From Tenacibaculum dicentrarchi (GTDB lineage Bacteria; Bacteroidota; Bacteroidia; Flavobacteriales; Flavobacteriaceae), in NCBI RefSeq assembly GCF_900239345.1, contig NZ_OESZ01000043.1, positions 124,001-188,000 on the forward strand: 64,000 nucleotides of DNA, written 5' to 3'. The notes under the pieces were generated by a model, which was given only the letters and a program-made list of their open reading frames with translations, made no database searches and was not told where the DNA came from. A program made the position numbers and the translations under genes. Every line of letters begins with the position of its first letter. Position 1 is the first letter of the stretch. Positions 34,208-42,542 of this stretch are shown piece after piece.

Positions 34208-35029
34208 CTACTCATTTTCAATAACTATTTTACTATCTACCACCTCTTTAATTGGAAAAACGACATTCCCTTGAGTTGTTGTAACAGTTAAACAAATATT
34301 ATCAATTGCAGTTACAATACCTTTAACATCTCCTATTGTTACTTTTTTTCCAATACCTACATTTTTTCTTGAATAATAGCCATAAAGCAATCGAACTACA
34401 ACTTCTTTAGCTCCTAAACCAAAAGATAAAGTAAATGCTAAAAGAACAGAACCTATTAAAAGTGTTAAATTACTTTTTATTACAGATGTATCAACCCCTG
34501 CCTGATCTAATGCTGTTATCGTTAAAAAAACTACAATTAAATAAAAAGCAATATTTCCAACTAAATTACCTCCAGAAATTTCTAACGATTTAAACATTGT
34601 TTGAGTTGCTTTTTTAAGAACAGTTCCTAAATAAACACCTGCTACAAAAATTCCAATTGCTGTTAATAACTTCGGTAAATAAGCAAAAAAACTTTTTATA
34701 CCTTCTGATACAGCTTCTAATCCAAAAATACTAGAACCTGCCATAACAAATATTAGTATTAAAAACCACCTTAGTATAGTAAGTATTACATTAGTTAATA
34801 CAATATTTATAGTTGAATTACCAAAAATTTCTGTTTTACTTAATTTTTTAGACCATTCATCAATTTTTGTTTTAGACAATCCTTTTCTTACAATATATAG
34901 AAAAACTTTAATAATTAACCAAGCTAAAATTACAAAGCCAATAAACCCAAGTACAGTTGGTAACGAATCAATAATATTTTTAAAAACATCTTTAAAAGGT
35001 TCTAAAATATCAATTTTTAATACATTCAT
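34208..35029 (-). CDS. MscS-like mechanosensitive channel family protein (TM_helix type)
   Basis: A 273-residue inner-membrane protein, probably a small-conductance channel that opens under membrane tension or osmotic downshock. The ATG at 35029 was chosen; an in-frame start at 35116 lies inside the upstream gene. Four or five helices are predicted: about 22-45, 70-100, 110-135, 150-180 and 185-215, the last containing SFGLGAKEVVVRLLYGYY, which matches the pore helix/linker. The C-terminal beta domain is short (about 220-273, VTIGDVKGIVTAIDNICLTV). It is the last gene of the ECF-sigma operon and is followed by a terminator. Confidence 0.85.
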   Translation of the reverse strand: MNVLKIDILEPFKDVFKNIIDSLPTVLGFIGFVILAWLIIKVFLYIVRKGLSKTKIDEWSKKLSKTEIFGNSTINIVLTNVILTILRWFLILIFVMAGSSIFGLEAVSEGIKSFFAYLPKLLTAIGIFVAGVYLGTVLKKATQTMFKSLEISGGNLVGNIAFYLIVVFLTITALDQAGVDTSVIKSNLTLLIGSVLLAFTLSFGLGAKEVVVRLLYGYYSRKNVGIGKKVTIGDVKGIVTAIDNICLTVTTTQGNVVFPIKEVVDSKIVIENE

Positions 35030-35039
35030 GATGGTGTTA

Positions 35040-35255
35040 TTATTTAATTTTATTCTTAGAGTTATTATTCGTTTTAGTTTCTTTTTTAGACACACCGCCT
35101 CCCAATAAATCAGCAATTGTACTTGGGTATTTCACCACAAATAAATCAGCTATATCTATCGATAGCTTTATCATTGCCACATCTTTAAGTACTTTACTTT
35201 TGAGTACCTCTGGCAATTCTTCATTATGTAATATTTTCTTAAATGGATTTTCCAT
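35040..35255 (-). CDS. Small helical protein between ECF sigma factor and channel gene
   Basis: A 71-residue protein, unrecognised. It is amphipathic-helical up to about residue 50 (ILHNEELPEVLKSKVLKDVAMIKLSIDIADLFVVKYP) with a Lys/Asn/Ser-rich tail. There is no membrane segment or signal peptide. ATG at 35255 was preferred; a GTG at 35264 would overlap the sigma-factor stop. It sits 5 bases after the ECF sigma gene and 10 bases before the channel gene. Its position would fit a small anti-sigma or adaptor protein, but nothing in the sequence proves this. Confidence 0.65.
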   Translation of the reverse strand: MENPFKKILHNEELPEVLKSKVLKDVAMIKLSIDIADLFVVKYPSTIADLLGGGVSKKETKTNNNSKNKIK

Positions 35256-35260
35256 AATTA

Positions 35261-35830
35261 TCACAGTGTGTTATATACTTTTATAACTTTTTCTTTGGCT
35301 CTTTTTAAACGCATTTTTACAGCACTATCACCTAAACTCAAAGCCTCTGAAATTTCTTTAATGCTCATATCATCTTGATATTTCATTAATAAAATCATTT
35401 TTTCAGGTGCAGCTATCATTTCAAGTACTTTTGCTAATTTATCCGCCTTTAGTTCAAATAATTCGGCATCGTCAATTTCATCTTCATTACTTTCTTCTTT
35501 TATTTGATCTGTTACAACAGTAACTTTTTCTTTTTTTTTCTCTTTATTTCTTTGTACATAATTTACGCAGAAATTATAAGTAAAAGAATATAACCAGGTA
35601 GAGAATTTTGATTTCCCTTTAAAAGTTCTTAATTTTACAAACAAACGGATAAACACATCGTGTGTTAAATCTTGGGCTTCTTGTTTATTTTTAGAAAAAC
35701 CGTAACATTTATTATACACAACGCCCGCATAACGGTCATATAAAACAGCAAATAAATGAGAATCATTTTTCTCTACTATTTTACTAACCAGCTCTTCATC
35801 GCTTAGTTTTGTAATATCAATACTTTTCAA
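35261..35830 (-). CDS. ECF-type sigma-70 factor
   Basis: A 189-residue extracytoplasmic-function sigma factor. Region 2 covers about residues 20-95 (YDRYAGVVYNKCYGFSKNKQEAQDLTHDVFIRLF and the DNA-melting segment KSKFSTWLYSFTYNFCVNYVQR). A charged linker follows, and region 4 ends the protein (LLMKYQDDMSIKEISEALSLGDSAVKMRLKRAKEKV). It is closely similar to the gene at 36050 and probably arose by tandem duplication. It is followed by a 71-residue protein and a MscS-like channel with gaps of 5 and 10 bases. A classical transmembrane anti-sigma gene is absent. Confidence 0.93.
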   Translation of the reverse strand: MKSIDITKLSDEELVSKIVEKNDSHLFAVLYDRYAGVVYNKCYGFSKNKQEAQDLTHDVFIRLFVKLRTFKGKSKFSTWLYSFTYNFCVNYVQRNKEKKKEKVTVVTDQIKEESNEDEIDDAELFELKADKLAKVLEMIAAPEKMILLMKYQDDMSIKEISEALSLGDSAVKMRLKRAKEKVIKVYNTL

Positions 35831-36049
35831 TAGTTAAGTTTGGTTCTTAATTTATAGTTCGACTTACAATTAGTGAGACACTTTTTTTTTAAAAAGGTCA
35901 CCTTCATTTTTTATAAAAGAGCTAATTTAATAATTCTTTAATTGATATTTAGTTTTAAATAACAATTATTACACATTAATTTTTAAGACTAAAAAACAAT
36001 TAGTAATTGAAGAAATAATAATTATTTAAAAAAACACTAAAATAAAGAT

Positions 36050-36616
36050 TTACAAGTTCTTATAAATTTCTGAGATTTTATCTTTAGCACGTTTTAAACG
36101 CATTTTTACAGCACTATTCCCTATATTTAATGTATTTGATATTTCTTTGATACTCATATCGTCCTGATATTTCATTAGTAAAATCTTCTTTTCAGAAACA
36201 GCAATCATACGAAATGCTTTTGCTAATCGAATTGATTTTAATTCTAAAAATAAAGCTCCTTCTTTTTCGTCTTTAATATTTTCGTCTTTAATTCGGTCTG
36301 TTATAACAGTAATTTTTGCATTCTTTTTATAGCTGTTTCTTTGCACATAATTTACACAAAAATTATACGTAAAAGAATACAACCATGCTGAAAATTTAGA
36401 TGTTCCTTTAAACGTTTTTAATTTAATAAATAATCTGATAAAAACATCATGCATTAAATCTTCGGCTTCCTGTTTATTTTTAGAAAATCCATAACATTTA
36501 TAAAAAACCATTCTAGAAAATCGATTATATAATACACCAAATAAAGCAGTATTATTTGTACGAACAATTTGGTAAACTAAATCTTCATCTGTTATTTTTG
36601 TAGCTGTTGCATTCAT
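36050..36616 (-). CDS. ECF-type sigma-70 factor (paralogue)
   Basis: A 188-residue ECF sigma factor, strongly similar to its neighbour at 35261 in region 2 (KCYGFSKNKQEAEDLMHDVF, SKFSAWLYSFTYNFCVNYVQ) and region 4 (LLMKYQDDMSIKEISNTLNIGNSAVKMRLKRAKDK). The linker between them is divergent. The 219-base gap to the neighbour has no gene and no clear terminator, so the two could be cotranscribed or separate. No consensus -7 element precedes it, consistent with a non-housekeeping promoter, for example autoregulation. It is divergent from the primary sigma gene. Confidence 0.92.
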   Translation of the reverse strand: MNATATKITDEDLVYQIVRTNNTALFGVLYNRFSRMVFYKCYGFSKNKQEAEDLMHDVFIRLFIKLKTFKGTSKFSAWLYSFTYNFCVNYVQRNSYKKNAKITVITDRIKDENIKDEKEGALFLELKSIRLAKAFRMIAVSEKKILLMKYQDDMSIKEISNTLNIGNSAVKMRLKRAKDKISEIYKNL

Positions 36617-36814
36617 AGTCGTCTGATTTATATTATAAATTAAATAAATAATAACTCTTTAAATTTTTAAACGAGATAAAACAGCATTTTGTGTAGACCA
36701 AGGGTAGTTAAGTATCTTTTAAAAAATAATTATTTTTTTTGTAACATTTACAATCAATACTACGTATAATATAGTGTAAGGACGAATGATGAATTAAAAA
36801 AGTACTTAATTACG

Positions 36815-37678
36815 ATGAGACAACTTAAAATTACCAAGCAGGTTACCAATAGAGAAACCGCCTCTTTAGATAAATATTTACAAGAAATAGGTAAAGTAGA
36901 TTTAATTACTGCTGATGAAGAAGTAGAATTAGCACAAAGAATTAAAGCTGGTGACCAAAGAGCATTAGAAAAATTAACTAAAGCTAACTTACGTTTCGTT
37001 GTTTCGGTTGCTAAACAATATCAAAATCAAGGTTTAACGTTACCTGATTTAATTAACGAAGGTAACTTAGGTTTAATTAAAGCAGCTAAACGTTTTGATG
37101 AAACTCGTGGTTTTAAGTTTATTTCATACGCTGTTTGGTGGATTCGTCAATCAATTTTACAAGCACTAGCTGAACAATCTCGTATTGTACGTTTACCGTT
37201 AAATAAAATTGGTTCTATCAATAAAATTAACAAAATGTACGCCTTTTTAGAGCAAGAAAACGAAAGACCTCCAAGTCCTGAAGAAATTGCTAAAAAGTTA
37301 GACATGACTGTGAATGACGTTAAAGAGTCTATGAAAAACTCTGGTCGTCACGTATCAATGGATGCTCCTTTAATTGAAGGTGAAGATTCTAATTTATATG
37401 ATGTATTAAACTCTGGTGAATCTCCAAACCCAGATAAAACTTTATTACACGACTCATTACGTATTGAAATTAACCGTGCCTTAGAAACATTAACGCCTCG
37501 TGAGGCTGATGTTGTTAAATTATATTTTGGTTTAGGGGAACACCAACCAATGACTCTTGAAGAAATTGGTGAAACTTTCGATTTAACTCGTGAGCGTGTT
37601 CGTCAAATTAAAGAAAAAGCTATCCGCAGATTAAAACATACCTCTCGTAGTAAAATTTTAATGACTTACTTAGGATAG
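36815..37678 (+). CDS. rpoD: Primary RNA polymerase sigma factor (RpoD/SigA)
   Basis: The housekeeping sigma factor of the Bacteroidota type, 287 residues, lacking the long region 1.1 of enterobacterial RpoD. Region 1.2 is [25 protein letters not shown], and region 2 is [55 protein letters not shown]. Region 3 follows, then region 4 with [28 protein letters not shown]. This factor reads the TTG/TAnnTTTG promoters found throughout the window. It is a single gene with a terminator, next to two ECF sigma factors on the opposite strand. Confidence 0.97.
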   Translation: MRQLKITKQVTNRETASLDKYLQEIGKVDLITADEEVELAQRIKAGDQRALEKLTKANLRFVVSVAKQYQNQGLTLPDLINEGNLGLIKAAKRFDETRGFKFISYAVWWIRQSILQALAEQSRIVRLPLNKIGSINKINKMYAFLEQENERPPSPEEIAKKLDMTVNDVKESMKNSGRHVSMDAPLIEGEDSNLYDVLNSGESPNPDKTLLHDSLRIEINRALETLTPREADVVKLYFGLGEHQPMTLEEIGETFDLTRERVRQIKEKAIRRLKHTSRSKILMTYLG

Positions 37679-37740
37679 TAATCGCAGATTACATTAAGTA
37701 TCTCACTCATATTTTCATAACATGAGTATATAAAATAAAA

Positions 37741-37770
37741 AAACTCTCAAATTAATTTTTGAGAGTTTTT
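37741..37770 (+). terminator. Terminator after rpoD
   Basis: Perfect 11-bp stem AAACTCTCAAA / TTTGAGAGTTT with a 6-base loop and a T run, directly before repeat B copy 2. Confidence 0.85.
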
Positions 37771-37777
37771 TTATTTG

Positions 37778-37848
37778 AAGCTATTTCCTGCTTTCGGCTA
37801 TATCTTTTTTTCATTCTTCAAAAAAGGATGCCGCCTCTATCAGGGCTA
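37778..37848 (-). repeat. Dispersed intergenic repeat B, copy 2
   Basis: Read on the minus strand it begins TAGCCCTGATAGAG, has a CTTTTTTGAA... AAAAAAAG middle, and ends GCCGAAAGCAGGAAATAGCT TC. The ends match those of 27171-27253; the middle is shorter and different. It lies between rpoD and rpe. Confidence 0.75.
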
Positions 37849-37921
37849 AAAAACTAGAACTCCTATTTATACATTTGCATTATAAAAAACATTTGATTAT
37901 TTTTTTATAACACTAATTATT

Positions 37922-37929
37922 TATCTTTG
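37922..37929 (+). promoter_or_regulatory. -7 promoter element of rpe
   Basis: TATCTTTG matches TAnnTTTG, 26 bases before the ATG. The nearest upstream TTG (37893-37895) is 26 bases away, longer than usual. Confidence 0.55.
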
Positions 37930-37955
37930 CCAACTAACAACACAACAATAAATTA

Positions 37956-38612
37956 ATGAGTAATTTAATTGCACCTTCAGTATTAGCAGCAGATTTTGCT
38001 AACCTACAAAGAGACATCGAAATGGTAAATAATAGTGATGCCGATTGGTTTCATATTGATATTATGGATGGTGTATTTGTACCAAACATATCTTTCGGAA
38101 TGCCTGTTTTAAAAGCAATTGCAAAACACGCAACAAAAACAATCGACGTGCATTTAATGATTGTTAATCCTGACCAATATATTGAAACTTTTGCCGATTT
38201 AGGAGCAGATATTTTAACTGTACATTATGAAGCTTGTACACACTTACACAGAACAATTCAAGCAATTAAAGCAGCAGGAATGAAAGCTGGTGTAGCATTA
38301 AATCCGCACACACCAATTGCTGTTTTAGAAGATATTATTCAAGACTTAGATATGGTATGTATTATGAGTGTAAATCCAGGTTTTGGAGGGCAGTCATTCA
38401 TTGAAAACACCTATAAGAAAGTAAGTCAGTTAAAACATTTAATTGAATTTTCTAATTCAGAATGTAAAATAGAAATTGATGGTGGTGTAACCGATAAAAA
38501 TGCTAACAAACTTATTGAAGCAGGTGTAAATGTACTTGTAGCAGGTAGCTATGTTTTTAAAAGTGATAATCCTACAGAAACTATTGAAAATTTAAAAAAA
38601 TTGATTAATTAA
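37956..38612 (+). CDS. rpe: Ribulose-phosphate 3-epimerase
   Basis: A 218-residue TIM-barrel enzyme that interconverts ribulose 5-phosphate and xylulose 5-phosphate in the pentose phosphate pathway. Visible active-site elements include APSVLAADFANL at 6-17 and HIDIMDGVFVPN at 33-44 (metal-binding His and acid/base Asp). DVHLMI, MSVNPGFGGQSF and the second catalytic Asp region EIDGGV also appear. The length is normal. It is monocistronic, with its own -7 element and a terminator. Confidence 0.97.
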   Translation: MSNLIAPSVLAADFANLQRDIEMVNNSDADWFHIDIMDGVFVPNISFGMPVLKAIAKHATKTIDVHLMIVNPDQYIETFADLGADILTVHYEACTHLHRTIQAIKAAGMKAGVALNPHTPIAVLEDIIQDLDMVCIMSVNPGFGGQSFIENTYKKVSQLKHLIEFSNSECKIEIDGGVTDKNANKLIEAGVNVLVAGSYVFKSDNPTETIENLKKLIN

Positions 38613-38640
38613 AAAGTTTAATTTTATCAAAAAACATAAA

Positions 38641-38670
38641 AAAAGGAGGCTTTTTCAGCTTCCTTTTTTT
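38641..38670 (+). terminator. Terminator after rpe
   Basis: AAAAAGGAGGC pairs with GCTTCCTTTTT (one wobble) around a TTTTTCA loop, followed by more T. Confidence 0.75.
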
Positions 38671-38697
38671 ATGATAAATTTTTATTAAAACGACTAC

Positions 38698-39120
38698 TTA
38701 AAACTGTGCGATTAAATAATTAATTAAATCGGTACTCGTAACAATTCCTACCAATTCATTGTTGTCAACAACAGGCAAAGCGTGAAATTCTTTTTTTGCT
38801 AAAATTTTAGCCACCTCTTTTACCGTTGTAGACGAGTCTACAGAAATCAAATTTTTTGCCATCACTTGTTCAATAGTAAACATATTATAAACCACAGCAT
38901 CTACCTCGTTTTCATCATCATAAATAGCATCAGCAAAACTTATTCTTAATAAATCGGTATAACTTAACATTCCTTTTATTTTTGAATCAATAACAACAGG
39001 AATATGCCGTATTTTTTCTTTTTTAAACAACTTTTCTGCTGTCATTAAATCATCCGAAGTACTTAAAGTAAGTACATTTTTAGTCATTATTTCTGAAACT
39101 TTTGTATTTTTATTCATCAT
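38698..39120 (-). CDS. Two-CBS-domain protein
   Basis: A 140-residue cytoplasmic protein made of a tandem CBS pair (a Bateman module): residues about 8-65 (VSEIMTKNVLTLSTSDDLMTAEKLFKKEKIRHIPVVID) and about 80-138 (VMAKNLISVDSSTTVKEVAKILAKKEFHALPVVDNNELVGIVTSTDLI). Such modules bind adenine nucleotides and regulate other proteins. There is no fused enzyme or transporter domain. Two adjacent ATG codons (39120 and 39117) could both start it. It is divergent from the Crp/Fnr-type gene, so the two may be linked in regulation. Confidence 0.9.
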   Translation of the reverse strand: MMNKNTKVSEIMTKNVLTLSTSDDLMTAEKLFKKEKIRHIPVVIDSKIKGMLSYTDLLRISFADAIYDDENEVDAVVYNMFTIEQVMAKNLISVDSSTTVKEVAKILAKKEFHALPVVDNNELVGIVTSTDLINYLIAQF

Positions 39121-39229
39121 ATTTTATTTATCAGTATAAATTTCAGCAATTAAATCAATTTAAAAGCAAACTAAAATCAGCTATTATTCTTTTATTTTTT
39201 TGTAAATTATCGGCTAAAAATCATTAAAA

Positions 39230-39862
39230 TTGATAGAAAAACTACAACAGCATTACGACTATTTATTTGAAGATGCTTTACTTGAACAGATAGCCAGCGT
39301 AGCAGTATATAAAGAGTTTAAAGAAAATACGGTAATCATTGATGCCGATAGCGCTATCTTTTCTATTCCGTTAATTCTTAGCGGAGCAATTAAAATTTTA
39401 AGAGAAGACAAAGACGGCGATGAATTGGTGTTATACTACATTGAAAAAGGCGACACCTGCGCCATGACACTTTCCTGTTGTATCAACGAAACCAAAAGTA
39501 AAATTAAAGCCGTTACCGAAACCGATGTTACGGTGCTAATGATTCCAAAAACTAAAATGTCGGAATGGTTTACTAAATATAAAAGCTGGCAAGAATATAT
39601 TTTACAAAGCTATCATTCAAGGCTTAATGAATTTATTGAAGCGGTCGATTCTATCGCTTTTTTAAACATGAACGACCGTTTATTAAAATACTTAAAAGAT
39701 AAAGCAATGGTTGTTGGAAATGATGTTTTAAATGTTACTCACCTACAAATAGCTAACGATTTACACAGCTCAAGAGTTGTAATTTCTCGGCTTTTAAAAG
39801 CGTTAGAAAGAGAATCCAAAATTGAATTACATAGAAATCAGATAAAAATATTAGAGCTTTAA
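39230..39862 (+). CDS. Crp/Fnr-family transcriptional regulator (TTG start)
   Basis: A 210-residue regulator with an N-terminal cyclic-nucleotide-binding-like beta barrel (about 15-115, SGAIKILREDKDGDELVLYYIEKGDTCAMTL). A dimer helix (about 118-145) and a C-terminal winged helix (THLQIANDLHSSRVVISRLLKALERESKIE, about 170-199) follow. The arginine/serine phosphate-binding cassette of true cAMP receptors is not evident. Three cysteines (C77, C83, C84) cluster where an effector would bind. The start is TTG: an in-frame stop lies at 39215 and no ATG intervenes. It is divergent from the CBS protein. Confidence 0.93.
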   Translation: MIEKLQQHYDYLFEDALLEQIASVAVYKEFKENTVIIDADSAIFSIPLILSGAIKILREDKDGDELVLYYIEKGDTCAMTLSCCINETKSKIKAVTETDVTVLMIPKTKMSEWFTKYKSWQEYILQSYHSRLNEFIEAVDSIAFLNMNDRLLKYLKDKAMVVGNDVLNVTHLQIANDLHSSRVVISRLLKALERESKIELHRNQIKILEL

Positions 39863-39928
39863 TGTGTTTTTAGAGTTTTAATTTCACAAGGAAACAGTTT
39901 TACAACACAACTCTTTTCAGGAAACAAT

Positions 39929-39964
39929 AAAGCAATAACCTTAAAATAAGATTATTGCTTTTTA
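39929..39964. terminator. Bidirectional terminator between the Crp/Fnr gene and tRNA-Arg
   Basis: Perfect 10-bp stem AAAGCAATAA / TTATTGCTTT, extended by CTT/AAG, with A and T runs on the two sides. It can end the Crp/Fnr transcript and the minus-strand yqeY-tRNA-Arg transcript. Confidence 0.8.
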
Positions 39965-39970
39965 TTTTTG

Positions 39971-40044
39971 TGACTGCGAAGAGATTCGAACTCCCAACCA
40001 TCAGAGCCGAAATCTGATATTCTATCCAGTTGAACTACGCAGCC
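39971..40044 (-). tRNA. tRNA-Arg (TCG)
   Basis: A 74-base cloverleaf: acceptor GGCTGCG/CGCAGTC, anticodon stem TCAGA/TCTGA with loop TTTCGGC (anticodon TCG, reads CGA), and T-loop TTCGAAT. CCA is not encoded. It lies 15 bases after yqeY on the same strand. Confidence 0.96.
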
Positions 40045-40059
40045 ATTTTAACTTAAAAT

Positions 40060-40506
40060 TTAAGCTAATGTTTTTTTAACAATTGCTGATATTGTTGTGC
40101 CATCGGCTTTTCCTGCTAATTCTTTTGATGCCATTCCCATAACTTTCCCCATATCTTTCATTCCTGTTGCCTTTGTTTTGGCGATAACCTCAGCTACTAC
40201 TTTTGCAATTTCTTCTTCGGATAAAGCCTCAGGTAAGAACTGCTCTAAAACTGCTGCTTCTTCAAGTTCTGGCTTTGCTAAATCATCTCTTTTTTGTTGG
40301 GTAAAAACAGCAGCACTATCTTTACGTTGTTTCACTTGTTTTTGAATAATTTTAAGTGCTTCTTCTTCTGATATTTCTCCTACTGATGTTTGAGTATTTG
40401 CAATCATAAAAGCCGATTTTAAAGCTCTAAGCGCCGTTAAAGCAACGGTGTCTTTTGCTTTCATAGCTACTTTCATTTGTTCTATTACTTGTTTTTGCAA
40501 TCCCAT
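40060..40506 (-). CDS. GatB/YqeY domain protein
   Basis: A 148-residue cytoplasmic protein consisting of the YqeY domain also found at the C-terminus of GatB, which contacts tRNA in the amidotransferase. The sequence MGLQKQVIEQMKVAMKAKDTVALTALRALKSAF and the tail MGKVMGMASKELAGKADGTTISAIVKKTL are typical. It follows ftsZ by 70 bases, with a hairpin between, and precedes tRNA-Arg by 15 bases. The link with the dcw cluster is usual in Flavobacteriia. A role in tRNA-dependent amidation is plausible but unproven. Confidence 0.93.
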   Translation of the reverse strand: MGLQKQVIEQMKVAMKAKDTVALTALRALKSAFMIANTQTSVGEISEEEALKIIQKQVKQRKDSAAVFTQQKRDDLAKPELEEAAVLEQFLPEALSEEEIAKVVAEVIAKTKATGMKDMGKVMGMASKELAGKADGTTISAIVKKTLA

Positions 40507-40524
40507 TTTTTTATTTTTTAGTTA

Positions 40525-40552
40525 AAAAATTCCCGATTAAACAGGAATTTTT
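40525..40552 (-). terminator. Hairpin between ftsZ and yqeY
   Basis: On the minus strand AAAAATTCC / GGAATTTTT forms a 9-bp stem with a 10-base loop and a T run. It may end the dcw transcript or act as a partial terminator before yqeY. Confidence 0.7.
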
Positions 40553-40576
40553 AAATATTTTAAAAAGACATTTTTA

Positions 40577-42457
40577 TTAATCTACATTATCGTGTAAAAA
40601 TGAATTATTTGAACGTGATAATTTGTTGTTTTCTGTATTTAATTTCGTGTCTGATTTACTAATTGATGAATCCGTATTAATATCGACACCTAATCTTTTA
40701 TAAGCAGGCTGACGCTCTATTTCATCAATATTTTTACCTACTTGGTCATTAAATTTATAATTATACCCTTTCATTTTATCACGTCGTTCTTGCGTTCTTT
40801 TTTGCAATTCCGAAATGGTAATACTTAAAGGAGATATTTCTTCAGCTGTCGCATCATTTTCATTAATGTCTTGTACTTTTTTTGTTCTTACCTGAAACCT
40901 CAATGCTTCTTCAACTTCTTCTCTAGCTACAGGGTTTGAGCTTTTTCTAATTGTTGGTTCTGCATCAAAAGTATCTAAAACATAGCGTTTTTCAACTTGC
41001 TGATTTGATTTTGAAGCATTAGAATTTGTATTTTCCTTTGGTTCGTTAATAGGAGTTTCGGTTTTTGGAGCTACCTGATCATACGAATTTGTAGGCAAAT
41101 CAAATAATAAGTCTTGCTCAAAAGGTTCTTGCGGTACCTCTTTATATTCACTTGCCTGATTGGCTATATTTGTAATAATAAAATCATCTTCAGAAACTGT
41201 ATCTGGTGTAATTTCATCATAAACAACATTTATAGCAGCTATATTATCCGTAGAACTATTTGATTTAAACCTTGGTACTTCTTGTTCGTCATCATCATCC
41301 TTTAAAACAGTGACAACTCTACGAGGTTTATCGGAAGAAAGCGGTTCGTTTACCGAAAGTGGTTCATTTACACCCGATGCGCCTTTTTTTCTGCTTGCAA
41401 TGGTATGTGATGTAGGGTCTTCATCTTCTAAAGTATGAACAATTTTAGGTACTTCAGTATTTGTAATTGTACCTTGTTGGTCTGCAGTAAAACCTGTAGC
41501 AACAATTGTTACCGATATACCGTCTTCAAGGGTTTCATCTTCTCCAACCCCCATAATAATATTGGCATCATAACCAGCTTCATCTTGAATATGCTCATTA
41601 ATTTCCCCTATTTCATCTAAAGTTACTTCATTAACTCCTGAAATAATTAACAACAGTACGTTTTTAGCACCTGTAATTTTATTATCATTAAGTAAAGGAG
41701 AATCTAGGGCTTTTATAATGGCATTTTTAGCGCGATTTTCACCTGATTCTTTTGCCGATCCCATAATAGCAGTTCCACTATTAGAAAGTACTGTTTTAGC
41801 ATCGTGTAAATCAATATTTTGTTTATAGTGGTGTGTAATTACTTCTGCGATTCCTTTGGCAGCAGTAGCTAAAACCTCATCGGCTTTAGAAAAACCAGCT
41901 TTAAATCCTAAGTTTCCGTAAACTTCTCTTAATTTATTGTTATTAATAACAATAAGAGAATCTACATTACTACGAAGTTCATCTATTCCATCTTGTGCTT
42001 GTTGACTACGTCTTCTTCCTTCAAATTGAAATGGCATTGTAACGATTCCTACCGTTAAAATATCCATATCTTTTGCTATTTTCGCAATAATAGGCGCAGC
42101 ACCAGTACCAGTACCACCTCCCATACCAGCAGTAATAAAAACCATTTTGGTATGGGTGCTTAGCATTTGTTGAATTTCTTGAATACTTTCGGCAGCTGCT
42201 TGTGCTCCAACATCAGGATTTGCACCTGCACCTAACCCTGATGTTAAGTGTGCACCTAATTGAATTTTATTAGGAATCGGACTGCTTTCTAACGCTTGTG
42301 CATCTGTATTACAAATTACGAAATCTACTCCGTGAATTTGCTTACTAAACATGTGATCTACCGCATTACTTCCTCCCCCACCAACACCAATCACTTTAAT
42401 AGCATTCGACTGTGTTTTTGGCATATCGAACGAAATGTTATTGAATTCTGTGCTCAT
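40577..42457 (-). CDS. ftsZ: Cell-division GTPase FtsZ with long C-terminal extension
   Basis: Tubulin-like GTPase that forms the Z ring. Residues 18-330 or so are the conserved core: VGGGGSNAV near 25-33, the GTP signature GGGTGTG at 113-119 and the T7 catalytic loop NIDLHD at 214-219, so GTPase activity should be normal. The remaining 300 or so residues are acidic/Asn-rich and probably disordered, longer than the roughly 60-residue linker of E. coli but typical of Bacteroidota. A short conserved end (AYKRLGVDI) may replace the usual C-terminal peptide that binds FtsA. It is the last gene of the dcw core. Confidence 0.97.
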   Translation of the reverse strand: MSTEFNNISFDMPKTQSNAIKVIGVGGGGSNAVDHMFSKQIHGVDFVICNTDAQALESSPIPNKIQLGAHLTSGLGAGANPDVGAQAAAESIQEIQQMLSTHTKMVFITAGMGGGTGTGAAPIIAKIAKDMDILTVGIVTMPFQFEGRRRSQQAQDGIDELRSNVDSLIVINNNKLREVYGNLGFKAGFSKADEVLATAAKGIAEVITHHYKQNIDLHDAKTVLSNSGTAIMGSAKESGENRAKNAIIKALDSPLLNDNKITGAKNVLLLIISGVNEVTLDEIGEINEHIQDEAGYDANIIMGVGEDETLEDGISVTIVATGFTADQQGTITNTEVPKIVHTLEDEDPTSHTIASRKKGASGVNEPLSVNEPLSSDKPRRVVTVLKDDDDEQEVPRFKSNSSTDNIAAINVVYDEITPDTVSEDDFIITNIANQASEYKEVPQEPFEQDLLFDLPTNSYDQVAPKTETPINEPKENTNSNASKSNQQVEKRYVLDTFDAEPTIRKSSNPVAREEVEEALRFQVRTKKVQDINENDATAEEISPLSITISELQKRTQERRDKMKGYNYKFNDQVGKNIDEIERQPAYKRLGVDINTDSSISKSDTKLNTENNKLSRSNNSFLHDNVD

Positions 42458-42542
42458 AACTTTCCTGTTTATAATTTTTATTTACACTTCTATTTTGAGG
42501 GGATAAAAGGTGTTTTTTATTTTGTTTTATTTTTATAATAAC

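Noticed and set aside
40577..42457. Apparent loss of the first acidic residue of the FtsZ T7 loop in [11 protein letters not shown]
   Set aside because: That segment aligns with a later strand-helix of the C-terminal domain. The true T7 loop, NIDLHD at residues 214-219, is intact, so the GTPase site looks normal.
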